A DNA stretch of 44,690 bases, from the NCBI GenBank assembly GCA_903828455.1, contig CAIKMJ010000004.1, forward strand, positions 1 to 44,690. The letters run 5' to 3'. Numbering within the stretch: the stretch's first letter is position 1; every line of letters starts with the position of its first letter. The position numbers and the translations under genes are program-made. Origin of the DNA: an uncultured Acidobacteriia bacterium. GTDB taxonomy: Bacteria > Acidobacteriota > Terriglobia > Bryobacterales > Bryobacteraceae. The notes beneath the pieces were generated by a model. That model saw nothing but the letters and a program-made list of their open reading frames with translations, did not search any database and had not been told where the DNA came from. Of the stretch, positions 9,291 through 17,386 are shown piece after piece.

Positions 9291-9323
9291 GGTTGTCACC
9301 CATCCGAAGGGTAGGCGACAACC
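9291..9323 (-). promoter_or_regulatory. hairpin immediately upstream of the kdp structural genes
   Basis: GGTTGTC (9291-9297) pairs with GACAACC (9317-9323), and inside it ACCC (9298-9301) pairs with GGGT (9309-9312), leaving a 7-base loop and a 4-base bulge. In the minus-strand transcript the stem ends one base before the GTG at 9289, where a ribosome would bind. It could be a leader structure controlling translation, a weak attenuator, or part of an operator. Confidence 0.45.
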
Positions 9324-9327
9324 CGTT

Positions 9328-9355
9328 AAAAGTTCATAAGAAGTCTGTCAGAAGT
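9328..9355 (-). promoter_or_regulatory. three direct repeats with 11-bp period, candidate KdpE binding site
   Basis: On the minus strand the hexamers ACTTCT, ACTTCT and ACTTTT occur at exact 11-bp spacing (plus-strand positions 9350-9355, 9339-9344, 9328-9333). OmpR/PhoB-family regulators such as KdpE bind direct repeats phased at about one helical turn. The site fills the 66-bp gap between the kdpE stop and the first structural gene, where a kdp promoter is expected. Confidence 0.55.
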
Positions 9356-10057
9356 TTATTCGGCCGCCGCGAGGCCGGCGAACCGATATCCGACCCAGGG
9401 CTCTGTCAGCAGATATTTTGGTCTGGAGGGCACAGGTTCGATCTTCTTGCGCAATTGATTGACGAAGACGCGCAGGTATTCCACTTCGTCGCCATAATCC
9501 GGGCCCCAGACGGTCTGCAGAAGCTTGCGATGAGGGATAGGCTTATCGGGGTGGCTGACGAGGAAGTGCAGAAGATCGAATTCCTTGGGAGTCAGGCGCA
9601 CGCTGCGGCCTTTGAGAGTGACTCGGCGGGCGGCGAAATCGATTTCGAGTTCTCCGTCGGCAAACCGCCGCGGGCCGCTGTCGCCCAGGGCTGGCGTGCG
9701 CCGCATTGCGGCCCGGATGCGGGCCAGCAGTTCCTGAATGCCGAAGGGCTTGGTGACGTAGTCGTCTGCGCCGGCGTCGAGAGCCTGCACTTTTTCGCGC
9801 TCGGCATTGCGAACGGAGAGGATGATGATCGGGACGTCGGAAGTTTCGCGAATCGCGCGGCAGGTTTCGAGGCCGCCGATTCCCGGCATGTTCAGATCGA
9901 GCAGCACGAGGTCGGGCGGTTCCTGACGGATGGAGGCGAGCGCCTCTTCGCCGGTTTTGGCCTCGATGACGGAGTAGCCGAGGTCGGTGAGCGTGGCTTT
10001 CATCGCGCGGCGAAGCTGCGGCTCGTCGTCCACCACCAGAATCGTCGCGTTAATCAT
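9356..10057 (-). CDS. kdpE: KDP operon response regulator
   Basis: This is a 233-residue OmpR/PhoB-family regulator. The receiver domain (1-120) has the acidic pair D10-D11, phospho-acceptor D54 (in LVLLDLNMPG) and the switch Lys in DYVTKPF. The C-terminal winged helix (about 130-228) contains LTPKEFDLLHFLVSHPDKPIPH and EVEYLRVFVNQLRKKIEP, the recognition-helix region typical of KdpE. It overlaps the histidine-kinase gene by 8 bases, so the two are co-expressed. It probably acts on the repeats right after its own stop codon. Confidence 0.95.
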   Translation of the reverse strand: MINATILVVDDEPQLRRAMKATLTDLGYSVIEAKTGEEALASIRQEPPDLVLLDLNMPGIGGLETCRAIRETSDVPIIILSVRNAEREKVQALDAGADDYVTKPFGIQELLARIRAAMRRTPALGDSGPRRFADGELEIDFAARRVTLKGRSVRLTPKEFDLLHFLVSHPDKPIPHRKLLQTVWGPDYGDEVEYLRVFVNQLRKKIEPVPSRPKYLLTEPWVGYRFAGLAAAE

Positions 10058-11489
10058 GCAGTTCCTGCGTGAGCGGCAACGTAATGGAAATCACCGCGCC
10101 GCCCTGCGGGCCGTTCGATGCCCGGATTCGCCCTCCGTGAGCTTCGATGATACCCCGGGCGATCGCCAGCCCCATGCCGGTTCCCTCCGTCTTTGCTTTG
10201 ACGCGCCGGCCGCGGTAAAACTTTTCGAACACGCGTTCCAGTTCGTCTTTGCCAATGCCCGGGCCGTGATCGGCAATTGTGATGATGAGCTGCGCATCCT
10301 GCGCGGAGGCGGCAATTTCGATCGGCGAATCCGGGGGTGCATATTTCTGCGCGTTCTCAAGAATCTGCAAGAGAGCCCGGCGGATGAGGTCTCCATCGGC
10401 GCAGAAGCGGAGGTCGGCGGGAACACTGACGATGAATCGCTGCGGATTCTCTTCCCGGGATTGCGCGAGCGCCATGCCGATGAGGTCGGCCACGCTGGCA
10501 TCCTCGCGGTGGAGCTTCAGTTCGCGCGATTCGATGCGCGCCAGTTCGACGGCCTCCGTAATGGACTGCTCTAGGCGGCGGGACTCCTGATCCACGATGC
10601 TGAGCAGTTCGCGGCGGACTTCCTCGCTGCGGGGCGGGATGTCGATGAGTCGGGTGACGCAGGAGCGAATCGCGGTCAAAGGGGTCTTGAGGTCATGGGC
10701 AAGACCATCAAGCAGAGAGGACTTGAACTCCTCATTGCGTCTGGCCGCTTCGGCTTCGGCGGCGCGGTCGAGAGCCCGCACTCTTTCGTAGTTGATGGCC
10801 AGCAGGCCGGCCAGTGAATCGAGCAAGGCCGGAGTGAGCGACGGGCCGCTCGCCGCCAGAGCGCCAACTACACTGGCGCCGAGCCGGACCGGCATCATGG
10901 AATAACGCTCCAGGGAGGCCGGTTCGCCACTGCTCGCAATGTGAGCAAGATCATCGGGGGTGATGCCCGAATCGCCGGTCGAGCCGTACATCTGTCCGGC
11001 GGCCACATCATAGAAGGCCACCGATTCGAGTTCCAGGATCTGGCACGCGCTGGTGACGGACTGCGCCAGAGCATTGCGTGCTTCATCCATCAGCATGGCG
11101 CGGCTCAGTTCGTACAATTTGCCCATTTGCCGCCGCCCGCCTTCGGCTTCCTCCGCGCGCTTTCTCGCCTGCGAAGAGAGCTGGCTGGAGGTAACGGCCG
11201 TGAGCAAAAAGGCGGCGAGCGCAATCCAGTTTTCCGGATCGGCAATGGTCAGGGTGCCGATCGGCGGGAGAAAATAGAAGTTGAAACCCAGCATCGCAAT
11301 TACCGAAGTGGCAATCGCTTCGCTGAGTCCCCACCTTGTCGCGACCGCGAGTACCACGAGCAGCAGAACAAGAGCCGCCGTTGTGGCGTTCACGTGCGCG
11401 AGCCGGAAGCAGACAAATATAACGCCGCCAACAGCCGCCAGACAAAAGGCGTAACGCGCTGGCTTTGAATATGCGCTCACTGGGTTCAA
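10050..11489 (-). CDS. kdpD: histidine kinase equal to the C-terminal part of KdpD (DUF4118-GAF-HisKA-HATPase)
   Basis: The 479-residue membrane kinase has a four-helix DUF4118 region (about 12-105) and a GAF-like segment (about 125-235). The dimerisation domain follows with H-box DGLAHDLKTPL (H265), then an ATPase domain with N-box ILENAQKYA, G1 DHGPGIG and G2 GTGMGLAIA. It starts where a full KdpD would begin its transmembrane part. The N-terminal KdpD sensor domain is missing and instead exists as two separate genes at 1933-4117. It pairs with the overlapping kdpE. The start at 11489 is TTG; a GTG nine bases further in is equally possible. Confidence 0.9.
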   Translation of the reverse strand: MNPVSAYSKPARYAFCLAAVGGVIFVCFRLAHVNATTAALVLLLVVLAVATRWGLSEAIATSVIAMLGFNFYFLPPIGTLTIADPENWIALAAFLLTAVTSSQLSSQARKRAEEAEGGRRQMGKLYELSRAMLMDEARNALAQSVTSACQILELESVAFYDVAAGQMYGSTGDSGITPDDLAHIASSGEPASLERYSMMPVRLGASVVGALAASGPSLTPALLDSLAGLLAINYERVRALDRAAEAEAARRNEEFKSSLLDGLAHDLKTPLTAIRSCVTRLIDIPPRSEEVRRELLSIVDQESRRLEQSITEAVELARIESRELKLHREDASVADLIGMALAQSREENPQRFIVSVPADLRFCADGDLIRRALLQILENAQKYAPPDSPIEIAASAQDAQLIITIADHGPGIGKDELERVFEKFYRGRRVKAKTEGTGMGLAIARGIIEAHGGRIRASNGPQGGAVISITLPLTQELHD

Positions 11490-11671
11490 CCGTTCTTCTG
11501 CGCGATGTTGCTGGCAGCGCAGAGGCGTACCTGATCCATTACATGGGAGGCCCCATCGGCGGCATTGATCATCCTGTCATGGAGCTTTCCAGCGGAATAG
11601 TCGGCCTTCTATCGATTTTCAACGTCCGGATACCGCCGTCATTGGTTCTTCCTGGGGAATAGTATAGAACC

Positions 11672-12802
11672 GTGAGCAACGATATCGCGCCGACCGAACT
11701 TCGGAAGCACCTCTTCTATGAAACTTCGCATTCGCCCTCGTTGGCTGATCTGGTGGGTTACGAAAAGGCCCGGGACATCATCGACTTTTGTTTTATTGCC
11801 AACCCGTACTATCCGACGCCGGGAATGCTCAAAGACCTGACAGATAATTTTCCGAACCTCATAAAATCGTATCCCTCCAGCAACCCTGAGAAGAGCCAGA
11901 GTGATCTGGCCACGGTGCTGCATGTGAACCCGGACCACCTGATTATCGGCAATGGCGCTACCGAGTTGATCGTGCTCATCAATACCACGCTGATCGACCG
12001 TATTGCCGTCCCCGTACCCACTTTTGGCGAATATATCGAAAAACTCAGAGACCAGCGCGACGCCGAGCTTTTCAACCTGAAGCCGCATGAGAACTTCAAT
12101 CTCGACCTGACGAAATATCTCATTTGGGCGCGAAGGCGTGGCCTGAAAGCCCTGCTCATCATTAACCCCGGTAACCCCACCGGCCAACTCTTCCCGCTTG
12201 ATGAGATGAAAGATTTTCTGCAGCGCGCGAAGGACATGGAACTCGTCATCGTGGACGAATCGTTCATCGATTTCGCCGGCGACGCGATTCCGAGTCTGCT
12301 TCCGATAGCGGACCAATTTTCGAACCTGCTTCTGGTGCGAAGCATGAGCAAGCACTGCGGCATCCCTGGTTTGCGTTTGGGGTATTGTTACAGCGGAAAT
12401 CTTTTCGTCCTGAATCGAATGCGCCAGTTTATTCCCACCTGGAATGTGAACACGGTGGCCCAGTATTTTCTGTCCTTGCTGCCCGCTACCAACGCGGCGT
12501 ATCACGAAACGAGAAAGCGGCTGATCGGCGATGTCCGCTGGCTCTTCGCGGCGTTGCAGGACATATCCGAAATTGATGTTTATCCCACTGGCGCCAATTT
12601 TGTGCTTTTCCGGATCAAAGGCGAAATGACGGCCGGGGAACTCCAGGCACTCTTATTGAATGAGCATGGAATGTATGTGCGAGATTGCTCGAATAAGATT
12701 GGCATGGACAATTTCCACATTCGCGTGGCGTCGCAGGGGCGCGAAAAAGACGCCTTGTTAGTCGGTGCGCTCCGGAAGTTGCTTCACCGAAACGCCGTAT
12801 GA
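11672..12802 (+). CDS. PLP-dependent class I/II aminotransferase (HisC/CobD-like)
   Basis: This 376-residue fold-type I PLP enzyme has NPGNPTG at 165-171, the cofactor-binding Asp in VIVDESF (D195), the Schiff-base Lys in RSMSKHCG (K227) and the phosphate/carboxylate-binding Arg in GLRLGY. The pattern is that of histidinol-phosphate aminotransferases and threonine-phosphate decarboxylases (CobD). No histidine or cobalamin genes are nearby, so neither assignment can be made. Its stop overlaps the next gene as ATGA, so the two act together. The GTG start is chosen from the open frame; a GGGGAA element lies about 14 bases upstream. Confidence 0.8.
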   Translation: MSNDIAPTELRKHLFYETSHSPSLADLVGYEKARDIIDFCFIANPYYPTPGMLKDLTDNFPNLIKSYPSSNPEKSQSDLATVLHVNPDHLIIGNGATELIVLINTTLIDRIAVPVPTFGEYIEKLRDQRDAELFNLKPHENFNLDLTKYLIWARRRGLKALLIINPGNPTGQLFPLDEMKDFLQRAKDMELVIVDESFIDFAGDAIPSLLPIADQFSNLLLVRSMSKHCGIPGLRLGYCYSGNLFVLNRMRQFIPTWNVNTVAQYFLSLLPATNAAYHETRKRLIGDVRWLFAALQDISEIDVYPTGANFVLFRIKGEMTAGELQALLLNEHGMYVRDCSNKIGMDNFHIRVASQGREKDALLVGALRKLLHRNAV

Positions 12803-13533
12803 ATTCGAAAACACGCCCGCGTGTACTGGTCGTTACCCGCAGGACGGCCCGGAAAAACAAGTACATTGACTACGTTGGTGAGTTTCATCTCGCGCTACTG
12901 ATGCGCGTGGGCCTTCTCCCTTTAATGGTTCCTGTGGCTGAGGGTGCGTCCGCGTGCCTGCCTGACTACATGTCCGGCATGAAGGGCCTCCTGCTCGTCG
13001 AAGGCGAGGACATTCACCCGGAGCGGTATGAGGCGCTGCCCGAAAACTGGACGTATCTCGAAGCCACCCATCCGCTGAAGGATGAAATTGAGATCCGGCT
13101 CATCCGCCACGCGCTCCGGCTGAAACTTCCGATTCTCGGTATCTGCCGCGGATCGCAACTGCTCAACGTCGTTTGCGGAGGCACTCTGTACGGCGATGTG
13201 CAAAAGGAAAAGAGCTCTTCCCTGCCTCATATTGATTTTGCGCATTACGACACATATCGCCATCGAATTTCCATTGTCGCCCGCAGTCCACTTGAGCAGT
13301 GGTATCGGCGAAAAACACTGCAAGTGAACAGCTATCATCATCAGGGAGTTCGTAATTTGGCGCGCAGATTTCAGCCGATGGCATATTCGGGGGACGGACT
13401 CGTGGAAGCCTTCTGGGACCCGAAATCTGATTTCGTGGTGGGATTGCAGTTTCACCCCGAGCGGATGCCGGAAGAAGCCTCCGGCAACCGGCGCATCTGG
13501 AAAGCATTTGACGCCGCCATTCGCCGATCATAA
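12799..13533 (+). CDS. class-I glutamine-amidotransferase-like hydrolase (peptidase C26, PuuD-like)
   Basis: The 244-residue protein has the GATase nucleophile elbow GICRGSQLLN (C116) and the His-x-Glu pair in LQFHPER (H219, E221), so the catalytic triad is complete. PuuD-type members hydrolyse gamma-glutamyl-gamma-aminobutyrate and related gamma-glutamyl amides. Translational coupling (ATGA) to the aminotransferase suggests the pair handles one amine or amino acid: amino-group removal plus gamma-glutamyl hydrolysis. The substrate cannot be told from sequence. Confidence 0.85.
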   Translation: MNSKTRPRVLVVTRRTARKNKYIDYVGEFHLALLMRVGLLPLMVPVAEGASACLPDYMSGMKGLLLVEGEDIHPERYEALPENWTYLEATHPLKDEIEIRLIRHALRLKLPILGICRGSQLLNVVCGGTLYGDVQKEKSSSLPHIDFAHYDTYRHRISIVARSPLEQWYRRKTLQVNSYHHQGVRNLARRFQPMAYSGDGLVEAFWDPKSDFVVGLQFHPERMPEEASGNRRIWKAFDAAIRRS

Positions 13534-13679
13534 CCCATTATTCGAGAATGCGGTGAACACGCGACGTTCTTCAGATCGCGCTCCGTGGTCGCACTGACGA
13601 ATGACCGAGCAGCAGGTGGATGTTCTCCCGTGCTGTAGCCGAACCAAAGCACCAGTGACGACCCGGTGACGAGGCCAGC

Positions 13680-14065
13680 GATCCGATGCCGGTGGCGGAA
13701 CATCTGCTGCAGGCCGAGTTGGACGGGGCAACTGAACGGGCGATTCGTCCATGTGCCACCAGACAGCGGAGGGTCAATGCAGCCTGTTAACCGTGTTGAA
13801 TCCCCCGCCTGCTTGAATTCGTGTCGCTGAATCCACAGGCCGAAGCGATTTTCCCGAATGCCGAGTGAAGAGCGGCCCATCGAAAAGGTCCGATCTTCAA
13901 GTTCACTCGCGAACCGGGTTCGATGCCCCCTTCTTTTCGGATGACGCGCACGGGAGGATACGGCGGATTGAGAAGTCTCAAAGCGTCTTCCCGCTCATGG
14001 AATGCCCATGCTCCCTCGACCGGGGCGTGGAGCAAAACGCTCCGGAATAACGCGGGCAGTGTCAG
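13680..14065 (-). pseudogene. decayed SRPBCC-domain gene (frameshifted, start codon lost)
   Basis: Two minus-strand frames together spell one SRPBCC (START-like) domain. The first, from about 14065, reads TLPALFRSVLLHAPVEGAWAF, then ALRLLNPPYPPVRV and GGIEPGSRVNLKIGPF. The second, from about 13880, continues RFGLWIQRHEFKQAGDSTRL and ends near LQQMFRHRHRI. Neither covers the domain alone, so a frameshift lies around 13850-13880. The first frame would start at CTG 14065-14063, overlapping the SDR stop as CTGA where neighbouring genes have ATGA or GTGA, so the start seems mutated too. It is a relic of a second SRPBCC gene beside the intact one at 15420-15896. The stretch 13534-13679 holds nothing recognisable. 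Confidence 0.6.
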
Positions 14066-15423
14066 TTTTCCGTTCCCGCCCGGGCGGCGATGCCGCGGAG
14101 CATTCCGCTGAAGACAAACTCGTGCAGCGGGCAAACGGAATACCAGTAAGCGCGGCCCAACAGGCCGCGGGCGTCGAAGGTGGCTGTTTGGCTGATCAAA
14201 CAACCCGCGGAGTCTTCAGTCACCTTGAACTCCAGCCAGGCACGTCCGGGAAGTTTCATTTCCGCAGACAGGCGAAGACGCCGGCCGGGCTCGATTGCCT
14301 CGACCCGCCAGAAGTCGACCGTGTCCCCAACCTGCAACGCGTCCGCGTCTCGCCGCCCCCGCCGAAGTCCCACGCCCCCTGCCAGGTTGTCGAGCCATCC
14401 ACGAAGTTGCCATAACCAGTTCGCGTAGTACCAGCCTCGTGCCCCGCCAATCTTCCGGATCGGCGCAAAAGCAGCTTCCGGACCCACGCTGACGCGGATC
14501 GTCCGGAAATCCGTCAGCAGGTGCTTTCCGTCTGCCTTCAGGGCCGCCGAGATCGCATCACGAAATCCGGATGGCTGAATCGGAAAGGTACTCAGCGCCG
14601 TCTGATCCTCAACAACCGTCTCGTGGCGAATGCTGTCGATCAGTTTGCGGCCGACGCGCACGTAGAGGGGCGTAATCAGGCCGAGCCACAGACTGGACAG
14701 GCGAGGCGTCAGCAACGGGACCGAAATGACCAGACGCTTCAGTCCACGCTGCCTCGCGTACTCGCGCATCAGACCGCCATATGAGACACGATCCGAACCG
14801 CCGATCTCAAAGGTCTTACTTCCATCAAGAGGAAGATCGAGAGCGGCAATCAGATAGGAGAGCAGATCTGCGATGGCAATCGGCTGGGCGGCAACCGAAA
14901 CCCATCGGGGCGCGATCATCACCGGGAGCCGTTCCACCAGAGCCCGGATCATTTCAAACGAGAGACTGCCGGAACCGATTACGACCGACGCGCGGAATTC
15001 GATAACCGGAACGCCCGTCGACCTGAGGATCTCGCCAACTTCCTGGCGGCTCCGCAGATGTGCCGACAGTTCGTCGGTGCTCTGACCAAGACCGCCAAGG
15101 TAAATGATTCGCTCAACTCCCGCCGCCCGAGCCGCATTTGCGAAATTTTGCGCGGCCACGCGATCCTGATCTTCAAACGACTGCGTGGAACCCATCGAGT
15201 GAACCAGATAATACGCGGTCGTGACGCCGGCCATCGCTTCGTTCACCGAAGCCGAATTGAGGACGTCTCCTGCCTGAACCTCGACCCCGGACAATCCCGT
15301 TGCTTTGAAAGCTTCCGGTCGACGCACGAGACAACGCACCGGATAGCCTGCTTCATGCAGAGCCTTGAGCAGTTGGCCGCCGACGTAGCCCGTGGCGCCG
15401 GTGAGCAAAATCAGCGGTTTCAC
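14062..15423 (-). CDS. SDR/NmrA-type NAD(P)-binding oxidoreductase with C-terminal DUF2867 domain
   Basis: The N-terminal half is an extended or atypical short-chain dehydrogenase fold: ILLTGATGYVGGQLLKAL (GxxGxxG nucleotide site), then AYYLVHSMG and RIIYLGGLG. The C-terminal part (about 300-450) matches a DUF2867-type domain, with GWYYANWLWQLRGWLDNL, LRLSAEMKLPGRAWLEF and LHEFVFSGMLRGI. GTG 15423 is preferred because it overlaps the previous stop (GTGA) with AGAGGA about 10 bases upstream; the GTG at 15432 would sit against that ribosome site. Similar SDR-SRPBCC sets recur next to LitR/CarH regulators. The reaction is unknown. Confidence 0.8.
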   Translation of the reverse strand: MKPLILLTGATGYVGGQLLKALHEAGYPVRCLVRRPEAFKATGLSGVEVQAGDVLNSASVNEAMAGVTTAYYLVHSMGSTQSFEDQDRVAAQNFANAARAAGVERIIYLGGLGQSTDELSAHLRSRQEVGEILRSTGVPVIEFRASVVIGSGSLSFEMIRALVERLPVMIAPRWVSVAAQPIAIADLLSYLIAALDLPLDGSKTFEIGGSDRVSYGGLMREYARQRGLKRLVISVPLLTPRLSSLWLGLITPLYVRVGRKLIDSIRHETVVEDQTALSTFPIQPSGFRDAISAALKADGKHLLTDFRTIRVSVGPEAAFAPIRKIGGARGWYYANWLWQLRGWLDNLAGGVGLRRGRRDADALQVGDTVDFWRVEAIEPGRRLRLSAEMKLPGRAWLEFKVTEDSAGCLISQTATFDARGLLGRAYWYSVCPLHEFVFSGMLRGIAARAGTEN

Positions 15424-15896
15424 TGGACGCACGTCCTCTGTTCCGCGAACAATTCCTGAATTCGCTGGCGCCTGTAGTCGAAAATCCGCCGAACGTCGCC
15501 ACGAACCTTTAGCGCATGAACCAGTCGCCCCAGTAGGCCGAAAGGCAGCCGGTAGCGCACGATATCGATCATCCTGGTTCTGCCCTCATATGCTTCAAAG
15601 CGATGAGTATGGTGCCAAAGCCTGTAAGGGCCCGATCTTTGAATGTCGACGAAACGGTGCGGCGACTGCCACTGACGAATCTCGGTTCTCCAAAAAATCG
15701 GGATTCCGTGCAGCCGCAGCCGGTAGCGAATTTCCGTACCCGCCGAAACAGCGTCGGAACTGATGGCCAGAATCCGAAACCCCAGCCATGGCGGAGTGAT
15801 CTCCTCCAGGTTGCGGGCGTCGGCAAAGAAGGCAAACACCTCATCGATCGGACGAGAGATCCACTGTTCTCTGCGCAAGGTATGAAATCTGATCAT
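15420..15896 (-). CDS. SRPBCC-family (START-like) ligand-binding protein
   Basis: This 158-residue single-domain protein begins MIRFHTLRREQWISRP, followed by IDEVFAFFADARNLEEITPPWLGF. It also has FVDIQRSGPYRLWHHTHRFE and TRMIDIVRYRLPFG, all standard landmarks of this family. SRPBCC proteins form a helix-grip pocket for hydrophobic ligands and sometimes act as cyclases. It follows folE by 30 bases and is translationally coupled to the SDR gene, so the three are co-expressed. Confidence 0.85.
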   Translation of the reverse strand: MIRFHTLRREQWISRPIDEVFAFFADARNLEEITPPWLGFRILAISSDAVSAGTEIRYRLRLHGIPIFWRTEIRQWQSPHRFVDIQRSGPYRLWHHTHRFEAYEGRTRMIDIVRYRLPFGLLGRLVHALKVRGDVRRIFDYRRQRIQELFAEQRTCVQ

Positions 15897-15926
15897 TGTC
15901 TGAAGATCACGAGAGCCGCGACTGTT

Positions 15927-16526
15927 TTACCGATGGCCGCGTCCGACCAGGGAGAGGAACTCGTTCCGGGTCGCATTGTCTTCCCGGAACGCGCCCACCA
16001 TAGCACTCGTCACCGTGGTGGATTGCTGTTTTTCCACGCCGCGCATCATCATGCAGAAATGGCTTGCCTCGCACATCACGGCCACGCCGCGAGGCTGAAT
16101 CGCATCGGAAATTGCATCAGCCACTTCCTGGGTCAGCCGCTCCTGCACCTGCAGCCGGCGAGCGTACATATTTACGATTCGCGGAATCTTGCTCAGCCCG
16201 ATCACCTTGTTCGTCGGCAGATAGGCCACATGCATCCTGCCGTGAAACGGGAGCAGATGATGTTCGCAGAGACTGAAGAACTCAATGTCCTTTACCAGCA
16301 CCATCTCGTCGACTTTGACCGCGAACAACGCACCATTGACCAGGTCTTCCACCCGAGTGTGATACCCGCTCGTCAGGAAGCGCATTGCCTTCTCCCAGCG
16401 CTCGGGCGTTCGCTTCAACCCGTCGCGTGACGGATCTTCCCCGACGAGGGCCAGCACCTCCTCCATGTGAGAGGCAATTCCGGTCGCTTGCGGGGAGATC
16501 ACTTTGACAGCCGCCGACCGTCTCAA
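15927..16526 (-). CDS. folE: GTP cyclohydrolase I
   Basis: FolE converts GTP to dihydroneopterin triphosphate, the first step to folate and other pterins. The 199-residue protein has the zinc/active-site segment [22 protein letters not shown], then [14 protein letters not shown] and [18 protein letters not shown] with the second Cys and catalytic His. All key residues are present. The predicted start is TTG 16526 overlapping the DinB stop, with GGGGTGAGG just upstream; a GTG at 16502 is an alternative. A folE gene inside CarH/LitR clusters is usually explained by folate or deazaflavin-type antenna supply for photolyases. No photolyase gene is in this window. Confidence 0.93.
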   Translation of the reverse strand: MRRSAAVKVISPQATGIASHMEEVLALVGEDPSRDGLKRTPERWEKAMRFLTSGYHTRVEDLVNGALFAVKVDEMVLVKDIEFFSLCEHHLLPFHGRMHVAYLPTNKVIGLSKIPRIVNMYARRLQVQERLTQEVADAISDAIQPRGVAVMCEASHFCMMMRGVEKQQSTTVTSAMVGAFREDNATRNEFLSLVGRGHR

Positions 16527-17203
16527 AACCTCACCCCTTTCGGAAACCCGGGTTGCCGCAGTACGCCGGCGATCTGCGTGCCGTGCCGCTCTTCATGCGC
16601 CGCCATCAGGCCGAAAATATTGGCAATCGTATTCCTGCCAAAAACCGGGTGGCTGACCGTTACGCGTCCCGTCTTCGCCGGCAGCGCCCCTACAAACAGG
16701 GCTTCTGTCTCGCCAAGTGAGGCCGCCAGTTGCTCACGCAAAACGGCGAGTGGCTTTGCGGGCGCCGGTTCCGAGATCTTGGGATTCTTCGCCTTCATGA
16801 TGGGGAAGCGCAGTACCGTCTCCCGCAGAGACTGTGGCACAAACATGTTCATCATCGTGAGCGGCAGGGCCATCGCCGGCATCAGCGCCTTTGGAATGAA
16901 TGGCAGGCTGAGGTCGACCTCGCTCAGGGTCACGTCGATATTCGAACGCTTCCCCTCACGCGCAAGCTCAATCAGCCGCTTCATCTGCGTCCGGTAAAGC
17001 GCCTCCGTGAGTAAAAGATGGTCGAGAATCTGCGACACTGACCACGCATCAGAGGTTGGCCTGTATGCGGCCTGCTCTTCTGTCAGGCCCTCCACCAGAC
17101 GGATTGTGCCGCTGCGCACCCGAGTGAACAATCGCAGCGAGTCGTTTATGGCGGGATGCGGATCCACCAGTCGAGCCGCTCCCATGGTCAAAGTTCCGGT
17201 CAT
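16523..17203 (-). CDS. DinB/YfiT-family putative metalloenzyme
   Basis: This is a 226-residue four-helix-bundle protein. [19 protein letters not shown] carries the first family His, and the C-terminal [20 protein letters not shown] carries the other two (HEERH), so the three metal ligands of the DinB superfamily are present. ATG 17203 is chosen because AAGGAG lies 8 bases upstream; the open frame to 17272 has no such site. Family members include thiol-dependent S-transferases. It heads the DinB-folE-SRPBCC-SDR set and its stop overlaps folE. Confidence 0.85.
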   Translation of the reverse strand: MTGTLTMGAARLVDPHPAINDSLRLFTRVRSGTIRLVEGLTEEQAAYRPTSDAWSVSQILDHLLLTEALYRTQMKRLIELAREGKRSNIDVTLSEVDLSLPFIPKALMPAMALPLTMMNMFVPQSLRETVLRFPIMKAKNPKISEPAPAKPLAVLREQLAASLGETEALFVGALPAKTGRVTVSHPVFGRNTIANIFGLMAAHEERHGTQIAGVLRQPGFPKGVRF

Positions 17204-17272
17204 TTTCAGTCTCCTTATAAGTGCGTCAAAACCACTGCGCGGCCAGTTTCGTGAATAAATCCATTCGCGCAC

Positions 17273-17289
17273 GCGACGTCCGACGTCGC
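17273..17289. promoter_or_regulatory. perfect 8+1+8 palindrome before the DinB-folE operon
   Basis: GCGACGTC and GACGTCGC flank a single C. A further ACGTC follows at 17291-17295, giving three GACGTC-like units in a row. It lies 70-86 bases before the DinB start in the 183-base gap after the methyltransferase gene, and is a candidate operator for an unknown regulator. It does not resemble the CarH palindrome. Confidence 0.4.
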
Positions 17290-17386
17290 AACGTCTGCGG
17301 CCGCCATCCGGAACGAATCCCGCAAGCTCCGATCCGGGAATTCTGTACGCGGCAGAGCCGCAATGTTCGCTGCATCGGCCACTTGC

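Noticed and set aside
11465-11662. 65-codon frame between the histidine kinase and the aminotransferase
   Set aside because: No ribosome site, overlaps the kinase start, no recognisable family.
13452-13880. 142-codon minus-strand frame as an independent gene
   Set aside because: Its first half is the second fragment of the decayed SRPBCC domain; the rest is nonsense and runs over the 3' end of the amidotransferase gene.
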